A stretch of DNA of 64,000 nucleotides from Betaproteobacteria bacterium SCN2 (GTDB lineage: Bacteria > Pseudomonadota > Gammaproteobacteria > Burkholderiales > Thiobacillaceae). The stretch spans positions 62,001 through 126,000 of the forward strand of contig WBSG01000006.1 of NCBI GenBank assembly GCA_008923285.1. The letters are read 5' to 3'. This document shows positions 57,801 through 64,000 of the stretch, one piece after another. The position numbers and the translations under genes are program-made. How positions within the stretch are numbered: position 1 is the first letter of the stretch; each line of letters opens with the position of its first letter. Under the pieces are notes generated by a model. It was not told where the DNA came from. It did no database searches and saw only the letters and a program-made list of their open reading frames with translations.

Positions 57801-60646
57801 AAGCCCGTAGTGCCGGCGATGCCGGCCAGCGTATGCACGCCGCGCCGCGCGATGTCGCTGACCACGGCATGGCCGTTTTCCGACAGGCGTTCGATCTCGT
57901 CATCCAGGATTTTTGCCCAGTTGGCGGATTCGGTCTTGAATATGTCGTACAGGGCAGGCGAGAGGCGAACCGTGCCGATCTGGATTTCTTCCGGCGTTTC
58001 TGCCGGCAACTGCACGGGCTCGACTTCGCTCGCCGCAGGCGGGGGCTCGATGGCAGCCTGTGCTTGTTCGAGCGTGACGGCTTGCAGAGTGGCTGCGGCG
58101 ATGTCGCCAAGCGCTTCGAGATCGGCCACGCTTTCAGCGATTGTTTCCTGGGGAAAGGCTTCCTCGGTGGCGGCTTCCTGCGACCCGTGCGCCACGCGCG
58201 CGGCTTCCGCCAGCAGGGCGCTGGCGTCGACGCTCGCTGCCGAGTTTTCGCGCAGGCTGGCAACCCAGCCTTCGAACAGGTCATGGGCGCGACGCACGAC
58301 CGCAATCAGTGGCGCACTGGCGGGTTTTTCGGCTGCAAGCCAGCCGTTCATCAGCTGCTCCATGCCCCATGCGACTTCGCCGAAATCGGTCAGTCCGACC
58401 ATGCGCCCGCTGCCCTTGAGGGTATGGAAGGCGCGGCGCACGACCGTGAGGTTTTCGCGGTCATCGGCATTGTCTTCACAGGCATCGGTAGAGGCCGCCA
58501 TGTTGGCGAGGACTTCGTCGGCCTCCTCGAGGAATATTTCCAGCAGTTCGGGATCGATTTCTGGCGCGCTGGACGGTGCTGCGGGCGGCGGGGCGGGAGA
58601 TTCGGCTTCTGCGGCAACGGGGGCCTCTGCCGATGCTGCGACATCGACGGCTGGCGCGGTTTCTTCCTGCTGCGTGCGGGCCTGCCATTCGGCGTAGGAC
58701 TCCAGGCCCAGCAGCGATTCGTCTACTTCCTCTGCGACAGGCGCGGACATCTCGATGGTCTGGACTTCGGCGACGGCAGGGGGCTCGAATGCCGGCGGCT
58801 CGGGCGCCTGCCATTGCAGTTCAAGCGCCGGCTCGCTGGTGTTGGCGGCTTCGTCGAGACTTTCCGCGAGGGCAGGCGTTATCAGAGCAGGTTCGGTTTC
58901 CGAGGCGGTGGGAGCCGCCTCAGATACGAAAAAATCGTCATCCTCCCCGGCTGAAGGAAGGGCTTCGGCCAGCCCGAATTCGGCCATCGGCTGCCGCAGA
59001 ATCCGTTTGGCATCCTCGCGCCCGGCGCAGTGCGCCTCGATGAACAGCCCCAGGCTGGAGAGCGCATCGGCGATGCGCTCCTTGTCCTCGTCGCCGGGAA
59101 TGCCGGAAATGACATAGGGGCGAATGGCCTCCATGGTGCTGCTCAGCAGTTGCCCGGCCTCTGCCTGTTCCAGGATCGCCAGCGCGCCCTGCACCTGGGC
59201 GGCGAGAATGTCGAGCGATGACAGCCCGTCGCGCGCCTCGGCATCACGGAAGAAGGCGTCGAGCGCGTCTTCCATCTGCTGCAGGCTGCTGCGGATTTCC
59301 TTGCCCAACTGGTCGAGCAGGGCGTGTTCGGCGGCCTTGCGTGAGCCTTCGTCCATGAGGTCGGCAGCGCTTTCCTCGGCGTGGCCGGCGCGTGCGGCCG
59401 CCAGCCGGCGCAACTGGTTCTGCGCGCGCGACTGGAAATCCGGATCGAGGATGTCCTCGCTGTCCACGGCGTTCTGCAGGAACAGCAGGGTGGTGGCGAT
59501 TTCCAGCTGGACGCCGGCCAGCACATCGCCGGACAGGCTGTCTGCTGTGGCGCTGGTTTCGGCTACCGCGGAGATCAGCTCACCCAGCGCAGGCACGCCG
59601 AGCGCGCCTGCCTGGGTGGACAGGTGGCCGACCGCGGCCTGGAAGGCCGGTAGCGCTTCCTGCTTGCCTTCGGAAAAGCCGTTCCACTGGTTGCGGGCAT
59701 CGGTGAGGGTTTCCTTGAGCAGCCTGAGGACCGGGCGCGTACGCGCCATCTGCTCGGCATCCATCTGCTGCCTGGGCAGGTACTTGTCGAGGCCGAAGGC
59801 GGAACGCACCGCCTCGGAATCCTCGCCCATGCTTTTGCTCTTGGCGATGAAGAACAGGGCATCGCGCATCAGGTGCTCGGTGACCTGGGGCGAGCCTTCG
59901 ATGAGCTGGCGCATCTGCAAGTCGATGCGCGCAAGCAGCTGCTTGACGTGGAAATCGGGTTCGACGCCCTTGTTCAGCAGTGCGTCGACGAAGCCCTTGC
60001 ATGACCACCAGAAGGCGCGCGCCGCCTGCGAGGTGACGCAGGATTCGACCTCGGCGAGCGATCTGGCCATGGCGGCGAGGCCGGCTTCGGCCTTGTTGCC
60101 GCGCAGGAAGGCGAGCAAGCCGCGCTGGAACTGGGCGCGTGCAGTCTTGACGCGCTGCGGCAGTTCTTCCTCGGAAACGCCCGGCCCGGCTTCCGCCCCT
60201 ACCCGGATCCTGAGGTCGGGATAGAACAGTTCGCCTTCGAATATTTTTTCCACGCCGGCCAGTTCACGCAGCCTGCGGTAGGTCGGGAACAGGGCGAGTT
60301 CGCCTTCGCCACGGCCCTCGGCCATGCGCACCACCCATTTGAGCAGGGCTTCCAGCGCATCCAGCAAAGCCTTGGTGTTCAGCTCGTCGGCCGCGATGCT
60401 TTTGCCGTCCATCGCAGTGAGCGCGTCTTCGAGGGCGGCAGTGACCTTGCCGGCCCCCTCCAGGCCGACCATGCGCAAGGCGCCGGTCGCGCCGTGGACT
60501 TCGTCGCGCGCGAGCCGCAATGCATTTTCCAGGCTCGGATCGGCGCCGTAGGCACGAACCCGCTCGGCTGCGCCCTTGAGCGCGGCCTCGATGTCGCCGC
60601 GCACCCAGTTCAGAGGTCCGGTATCAAAGTCCAGCGTGGCGCTCAT
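54893..60646 (-). CDS. chpA: ChpA/PilL hybrid histidine kinase of the Pil-Chp system
   Basis: A 1917-residue CheA-type kinase controlling type IV pilus motility. Domains in order: an N-terminal degenerate Hpt-like region; an Hpt with H741 (HTLKGSG); a second module with H938 (VHTLAGIAG); a third Hpt with H1185 (HTVKGSARMAG); a CheA dimerisation and ATPase core (LRNAIAHGLEAPGERAQ near 1500, SDDGRGLDLQ); a CheW-like domain; and a receiver domain with D1842 (LLDVEMPRMDGF). A long Ala/Glu-rich linker (about 1020-1120) precedes the third Hpt. AAGGGA precedes ATG 60646, 29 bases after pilJ. A 1370-residue antisense frame opposite it is spurious. Confidence 0.94.
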   Translation of the reverse strand: MSATLDFDTGPLNWVRGDIEAALKGAAERVRAYGADPSLENALRLARDEVHGATGALRMVGLEGAGKVTAALEDALTAMDGKSIAADELNTKALLDALEALLKWVVRMAEGRGEGELALFPTYRRLRELAGVEKIFEGELFYPDLRIRVGAEAGPGVSEEELPQRVKTARAQFQRGLLAFLRGNKAEAGLAAMARSLAEVESCVTSQAARAFWWSCKGFVDALLNKGVEPDFHVKQLLARIDLQMRQLIEGSPQVTEHLMRDALFFIAKSKSMGEDSEAVRSAFGLDKYLPRQQMDAEQMARTRPVLRLLKETLTDARNQWNGFSEGKQEALPAFQAAVGHLSTQAGALGVPALGELISAVAETSATADSLSGDVLAGVQLEIATTLLFLQNAVDSEDILDPDFQSRAQNQLRRLAAARAGHAEESAADLMDEGSRKAAEHALLDQLGKEIRSSLQQMEDALDAFFRDAEARDGLSSLDILAAQVQGALAILEQAEAGQLLSSTMEAIRPYVISGIPGDEDKERIADALSSLGLFIEAHCAGREDAKRILRQPMAEFGLAEALPSAGEDDDFFVSEAAPTASETEPALITPALAESLDEAANTSEPALELQWQAPEPPAFEPPAVAEVQTIEMSAPVAEEVDESLLGLESYAEWQARTQQEETAPAVDVAASAEAPVAAEAESPAPPPAAPSSAPEIDPELLEIFLEEADEVLANMAASTDACEDNADDRENLTVVRRAFHTLKGSGRMVGLTDFGEVAWGMEQLMNGWLAAEKPASAPLIAVVRRAHDLFEGWVASLRENSAASVDASALLAEAARVAHGSQEAATEEAFPQETIAESVADLEALGDIAAATLQAVTLEQAQAAIEPPPAASEVEPVQLPAETPEEIQIGTVRLSPALYDIFKTESANWAKILDDEIERLSENGHAVVSDIARRGVHTLAGIAGTTGFVQLANLALAVESYFRKLDGRPVPKPALGTVLDALTRINSMIENIHSRVVPLQAAPLIYALNQMPAESEISPPQDLSAEAEIEIGGVAPDAALEAGSLAELDIQAIEAAPTEAGAEAEISADLPEAAIGVGEAGIETEAFEAAPIEAETPAAEMEIAAVLENASEEIELEGIVAQARPQAAPVFEERDIQDEIDPVLLPIFLEEAETLVPEAAQALRSWMAAPNETEGPSALRRVLHTVKGSARMAGAMRLGELTHIMESRVISVLDGQSVADAAMLEKLEEEFDHLAAAVDRLKYGTPEPVEIRHVETEVADADVLVPSIAESPEADQPAAPVQSQQPATAPPVQAQAGAAAESQHRESATLRVRADWVDRMVNQAGEVAIARSRIESQMYALKRQTTELSEALRRLKDHLREVEIQAESQMQATFQSQAEKEQFDPLEFDRFTRFQEVTRFLAESVHDIFTVQQTLTTQLGEADAALLQQARMNRELQQNLMRVRMVPLYSVSERLYRVVRQAARDLDKRAQLDIQGGDIEIDRGVLEKIVAPIEHLLRNAIAHGLEAPGERAQAGKSEYGEIRLSAKHEGNEMVLTVSDDGRGLDLQRIHQKAIERGLLDPGVEPGNTQLAQMIFVAGFSTADEVTQIAGRGVGMDVVKNEIAGLGGRIEIATEAGKGVSFIIYLPLTLAVTQAVIITADKNEYALPATLVQQVQELKPEQLAAALQARAIEWRGNSYPLFYLPHLLGQSDALHEVQRFNSIVLMKSGTSYAAVLVDTVEGTREIVVKNIGPQVSRVTGIAGATVRGDGKVVLILNPVPLAIRVLNLPVEAIQIIAPQASTITVEETEQVPLIMVVDDSLTVRKITSRLMSREGYRVETAKDGVDALEKMHDILPDVVLLDVEMPRMDGFELARVMRNDARLKSVPIIMITSRTADKHRNHALEIGVNVYLGKPFQEAVLLSHIADLLGERALISV

Positions 60647-60675
60647 TGGGTGGTCCCTTGTAAATCAACAGTCAT

Positions 60676-62790
60676 TCAGGCGAGTTTGAAGCCGGACACC
60701 GAATCCTTCAGCGTTTCGGCCAGCTTGGTCAGGCCGCCGATCGACTGCGCGGTCTGGCGGGTGCCTTCGCTGGTCTGCATGGAGATGTTGCGGATGTCCT
60801 GCATGGTTTCCGCCACCTTGGCGGTCGCTGCTGCCTGGTTTTGCGTTGCCGCGGAAATGCCGGCGATCAGCGTGGCCAACTTCTTCGACACCTCGCCGAT
60901 CTCGGCCAGGGTCTGGCCGGCGGCATCGGACAGCTTGGCGCCTTCCACCACGCCCTGGGTGGAAATTTCCATGGCCGCCACGGTGTCCTGGGTGTCGGAC
61001 TGAATCGTCTTCACGATCGCGGCGATCTGCTTGGTCGCGTCGGCGGAGCGTTCCGCCAGGCGCTGCACTTCTTCCGCAACCACCGAGAAGCCGCGGCCGG
61101 CTTCACCGGCAGAGGCGGCCTGGATGGCGGCGTTCAGCGCCAGCACGTTGGTCTGCTCGGTAATGTCGGAAATCAGTTCCACGATCTCGCCGATCTCCTG
61201 CGAGGATTCGCCGAGGCGCTTGATTCGCTTCGAGGTTTCCTGGATCTGTTCGCGCAGCGCGTTCATGCCGGCGATGGTGTTCTGTACCGCCTGCTGGCCC
61301 TTTTCCGCAGCGGCCAGCGACTGCTCCGCCACGTGGGCGGATTCGGCGGCGTTGTTGGACACCTGTTGCACCGACTGCGAGATGTTCACGACCGCCTGCG
61401 AGGTTTCCTCGATTTCCTCCGCCTGGCGCATCGACGCGGCGGAAAGCTGTTCGGAAATCTGGTTGGCGTCGCGCACGGCGCTGTTCAGTTGTGCGGTCGC
61501 GTTGTTGATGCCGCGCACCAGGGTGCGCAGCTCTTCAACCGTGAAGTTGATCGAGTCGGCGATGGCGCCGGTGATGTCCTCCGTCACGCTGGCGGTCACC
61601 GCCAGGTTGCCGTCGGCCAGTTCGCCGAGTTCGTCCATCAGACGCAGAATCGCTTCCTGGTTGCGGCTGTTTTCCTCTTCGGTCTTGCGCGCCCGCGTCT
61701 TGGTTTCGTTGATGTTGACGAGGCCCAGCAGTACCAGCGAGCCGATGGCCAGCACGCCGAACAGCGCGGCCAGCATGTAGGAGATCGAGCCGGCGGTGCC
61801 GTACTTGTTGCTCAGCGCGGTCGCGGTATTCAGCATCTGGTCGCTGTTGTTGAACAGGTCGCGCGCGGCCGACTTGGACTTCAGCAGTTCCGGGGTGTTG
61901 GCCAGCACGATGCCGACGGATTCCACCAAGTCGCCGGTGGAGTCGCCCACCTCGGTCAGCAGGTCCGCGGCGTATTCGCCGATGGTGGCTTCCTCGAGCA
62001 GGCCGACGATGTCGCGGAAGCTGGTGATGTCCTTTTCCAGCTGCAGGAAGATGGAGGGGTTCGGCGTGTCGGCCGCCTGCAGCGCGTTGGCGTTCTTGGC
62101 GATGCGCTGGGTCAGCGTCACCAGCTGGTTGGCGTTCGAGATCAGCCGGCTGCTGGCGTTGCCGTCCAGCAGCGAGGAGGCCATCTGCTCGGTCAGTTCC
62201 TGCATGTCATTGGACAGAGAGCTGATCTTTTCGATGTTCTGGTTCAGGCTGATCAGGACCTTCTGGTTCTTGGAGATCAGCGCGGCCTGCGGTTCGAGCT
62301 TCTTCCAGAGGCCGTCAACCTCGGTCAGCACGGCCTGGGCGTCGCCGGGCGATGCCGGCGCCTGGTCGTCGCCGTTCTGCAGGCCCCTGAGGGCGGCGGT
62401 GAACTCCTTGCGGTCCTTGTCCAGTTCCACGAACGCCTTTTCGTTACCCTGAACGGCCTGCTGCGCCAGGCTGGGTAGGCGCTGCGTGAGCATGCCGATG
62501 TAGCCGGCGCGGTCGAGGTAATGGCCCTGGTTGCCCGACTTCACGGCGCCGTAGACAGTAAAGCCGGCCGCCAGCAGCAGTGATGCGAGCAGCGCGCCGC
62601 TGACATAGAGGTACTGCTTTTCCACCGGGAGATGACCGATCAGCGGCACCCTGCCTGCAGGGCGGTCCGCCAGCTTGCGCAGGTTCTGCATGATCATCGT
62701 GGTCTGGTCTTTCGCCGACATGCCCTTGACCGAGCTGGACATGCGGCCGGCGAGGCCCTTGAGTTTGGTGATGGGATTAGCCTTGGACAT
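60676..62790 (-). CDS. pilJ: methyl-accepting chemotaxis protein PilJ
   Basis: PilJ is the chemoreceptor of the Pil-Chp pathway. From ATG 62790 it has 704 residues. A basic cytoplasmic N terminus precedes a first membrane segment (about 61-82); a periplasmic PilJ-type ligand domain follows, then a second segment (about 340-365), a HAMP-like linker and a cytoplasmic signalling coiled coil with the hairpin [36 protein letters not shown]. The frame begins at GTG 62802, but GTGGAG there serves as the ribosome binding site of ATG 62790, six bases away. No CheR-type (pilK) gene lies between it and chpA. Confidence 0.95.
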   Translation of the reverse strand: MSKANPITKLKGLAGRMSSSVKGMSAKDQTTMIMQNLRKLADRPAGRVPLIGHLPVEKQYLYVSGALLASLLLAAGFTVYGAVKSGNQGHYLDRAGYIGMLTQRLPSLAQQAVQGNEKAFVELDKDRKEFTAALRGLQNGDDQAPASPGDAQAVLTEVDGLWKKLEPQAALISKNQKVLISLNQNIEKISSLSNDMQELTEQMASSLLDGNASSRLISNANQLVTLTQRIAKNANALQAADTPNPSIFLQLEKDITSFRDIVGLLEEATIGEYAADLLTEVGDSTGDLVESVGIVLANTPELLKSKSAARDLFNNSDQMLNTATALSNKYGTAGSISYMLAALFGVLAIGSLVLLGLVNINETKTRARKTEEENSRNQEAILRLMDELGELADGNLAVTASVTEDITGAIADSINFTVEELRTLVRGINNATAQLNSAVRDANQISEQLSAASMRQAEEIEETSQAVVNISQSVQQVSNNAAESAHVAEQSLAAAEKGQQAVQNTIAGMNALREQIQETSKRIKRLGESSQEIGEIVELISDITEQTNVLALNAAIQAASAGEAGRGFSVVAEEVQRLAERSADATKQIAAIVKTIQSDTQDTVAAMEISTQGVVEGAKLSDAAGQTLAEIGEVSKKLATLIAGISAATQNQAAATAKVAETMQDIRNISMQTSEGTRQTAQSIGGLTKLAETLKDSVSGFKLA

Positions 62791-62812
62791 GGTGTTCTCC
62801 ACAAGAACTGAT

Positions 62813-63325
62813 TTATTGTGCTTCTACGGACAGGAACGCGGGGTCGGCCAGCAGCCGGACGAGGTCGATCTCAACCCATTGCGTGCCGCCGGATTCCCGG
62901 TAGCTGTCGCCGCTGCAGGCCCACCTGGCCTGACCGTCGAGTTTCTCGAACTGGCCGATCTGGCGCAGGCCGAGCGAGCGCTGGATGATCAGCGCCGCGT
63001 TGATGCCGTGCTTGCGGTGCACCAGCAGCAGGCGGCTGTCGACGGATTCCTGGGTCGGGTTGCCTTCCAGAAAATCGCTCAGGTCCGTCACGGCGTAGAG
63101 GTTTCCGCGGATGTTGGTCATGCCGCGAAACCAGCGCGCGGTGCCTGGGGCGGCGACGATTTCGGGCAGCGGCATGACCTCGTCAATCTCTTCCAGCGAT
63201 ACCAGCCAGTTGGCGCCGGCAGCCTGGAAGCCGAGGCGCGAGGCCTGTGCCGGCATCAGGGCGGCTTCCTGCATGCGCCGGGACAGGTCGGTCTGGAATT
63301 GGCGGAGGTTGAATTTGCGTGCCAT
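62813..63325 (-). CDS. pilI: CheW-like adaptor PilI
   Basis: PilI couples the PilJ receptor to the ChpA kinase. The 170-residue protein is a single CheW domain: [47 protein letters not shown] and late [16 protein letters not shown]. The frame is open to 63490 within pilH, but ATG 63325, 13 bases after the pilH stop, gives the usual N terminus [14 protein letters not shown]. No clear Shine-Dalgarno precedes it. Confidence 0.9.
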   Translation of the reverse strand: MARKFNLRQFQTDLSRRMQEAALMPAQASRLGFQAAGANWLVSLEEIDEVMPLPEIVAAPGTARWFRGMTNIRGNLYAVTDLSDFLEGNPTQESVDSRLLLVHRKHGINAALIIQRSLGLRQIGQFEKLDGQARWACSGDSYRESGGTQWVEIDLVRLLADPAFLSVEAQ

Positions 63326-63338
63326 GTCGTCTGAAAGG

Positions 63339-63704
63339 TCAGCCCAGGGCGCGGATCTGCTTGAGCAGGTCGTCGGGGTTGATCGGCTTGACCATGTAGG
63401 CCTTGGCGCCTTGGCGCAGACCCCAGACCTTGTCGGTTTCCTGGTCCTTGGTGGTGCAGATGATGACCGGGATGTTCTTGGTTTCGTCATCCTTGGACAG
63501 CGCGCGCGTCGCCTGGTAGCCGTTCATGCCGGGCATGATGACGTCCATGATGATGAGGTCGGGCTGGGTCTGCCTGGCCTGGGCGATGCCGTCCTCGCCG
63601 CTCTCGGCCATGCTGACGAGGTAGCCATTCTTGACCAGCAGGTCGGAAATGAAGAAACGTTCCGTCGGGGAATCGTCAACTACGAGAATGCGGCTGATTG
63701 CCAT
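63339..63704 (-). CDS. pilH: response regulator PilH
   Basis: A 121-residue stand-alone receiver domain. Acidic pocket residues D10 and D11 (VVDDSPT), phosphoacceptor D54 (IIMDVIMPGMNGY), the threonine in CTTKDQE and K in VKPI are in place. In the Pil-Chp pathway PilH is the second regulator, acting on pilus retraction. It is 20 bases from pilG and has no output domain. Confidence 0.93.
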   Translation of the reverse strand: MAISRILVVDDSPTERFFISDLLVKNGYLVSMAESGEDGIAQARQTQPDLIIMDVIMPGMNGYQATRALSKDDETKNIPVIICTTKDQETDKVWGLRQGAKAYMVKPINPDDLLKQIRALG

Positions 63705-63724
63705 GTCTTGCTCCGTCGAAAAAA

Positions 63725-64000
63725 TTAAGCTGTCCGTGTCAGGGTATGGTCGCGCACTGCCTTCAGCAGCGTGTCCTTGGTGAATGGCTTGGTCAGGTAT
63801 TCGTCAGAACCCACCATGCGGCCGCGGGCGCGGTCGAACAGGCCGTCCTTGGACGACAGCATGATCACCGGCGTGGCGCGGTAGCGTGCATTGCGCTTGA
63901 TCAGCGAGCAGGTCTGGTAACCGTCGAGGCGCGGCATCATGATGTCCACGAACACCACATCGGGCTGATGGTCGGTGATCTTGGCCAGCGCCTCGAAGCC
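63725..64000 (-). CDS. pilG: response regulator PilG (5' end beyond window)
   Basis: A receiver domain lacking its first part because the window ends. Visible residues start GFEALAKITDHQPDVVFVDIMMPRLDGYQTC, where the D of FVDIMMP is the phosphoacceptor, and include MLSSKDGLFD and the lysine of LTKPFTKD. Position upstream of pilH and the short length identify PilG, which promotes pilus extension and cyclic AMP signalling in Pseudomonas. Confidence 0.9.
   Translation of the reverse strand, partial: GFEALAKITDHQPDVVFVDIMMPRLDGYQTCSLIKRNARYRATPVIMLSSKDGLFDRARGRMVGSDEYLTKPFTKDTLLKAVRDHTLTRTA

Noticed and set aside
54842-58954. A 1370-residue plus-strand open frame opposite chpA
   Set aside because: It is antisense to a well-supported kinase gene, starts in the bidirectional terminator region and has a low-complexity Gly/Arg/His-rich composition typical of a shadow of GC-rich coding DNA.

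Overview
The window is a chromosomal segment of a GC-rich Gram-negative bacterium, most probably a betaproteobacterium. Pointers are a complete division and cell wall (dcw) cluster in the order mraZ to ftsZ, lpxC followed by a DUF721/DciA gene and secA, a betaproteobacterial-style pteridine reductase beside a MidA-type methyltransferase, and a Pil-Chp twitching chemosensory operon. MurE carries the DNPR signature of meso-diaminopimelate ligases. Almost every base is coding and many neighbours overlap by 1 to 11 bases. I see no tRNA, rRNA, CRISPR array, insertion sequence or prophage.

Layout. 1-8450: a gene tail, a beta-CASP metallo-beta-lactamase RNase, a PBP4-type carboxypeptidase, then a leftward group yraN, SIS isomerase, dolP-like lipoprotein, rfaE2, ubiD, divergent from rsmI-pyrC. 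8451-9465: a cluster of three stem-loops, a 54-codon gene and a DUF1269-like membrane protein, both leftward. 9466-9787: RNase P RNA. 9933-27685: the dcw operon, opened by a near-consensus promoter overlapped by four 10-bp-spaced GTG repeats that fit a MraZ operator. 27723-32478: an accessory block between ftsZ and lpxC, holding a MEMO-AMMECR1 fusion, its radical SAM partner, an alpha/beta hydrolase, an orphan PhnD-like binding protein and a phosphoribosyltransferase. 32689-39084: lpxC, a 59-aa membrane protein, a FecR-DUF6600 protein, dciA and secA.

39085-45529: a candidate small RNA unit with its own promoter and terminator, midA, pteridine reductase, bactofilin, an ankyrin protein, UDP-glucuronate epimerase (with the relic of a second epimerase start in front of it) and waaA. 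45584-51755: a MASE3-PAS-GAF-PAS-PAS-GGDEF-EAL protein, and a leftward group of isoaspartyl methyltransferase-like protein, rhodanese and TolC-type channel. 51792-54872: TPP riboswitch, thiC, a strong terminator, uppP and a bidirectional terminator. 54893-64000: the leftward Pil-Chp operon pilG-pilH-pilI-pilJ-chpA, with pilG cut by the window end.

Functionally the window is dominated by envelope biogenesis: peptidoglycan precursors and division (dcw, ddl, uppP, PBP4), lipopolysaccharide (lpxC, waaA, rfaE2, SIS isomerase), secretion (secA, TolC-type protein), plus surface-motility signalling (Pil-Chp) and cyclic-di-GMP turnover. The least understood parts are the AmmeMemoRadiSam block, the possible ~98-nt RNA at 39152-39249, and several intergenic hairpin elements.
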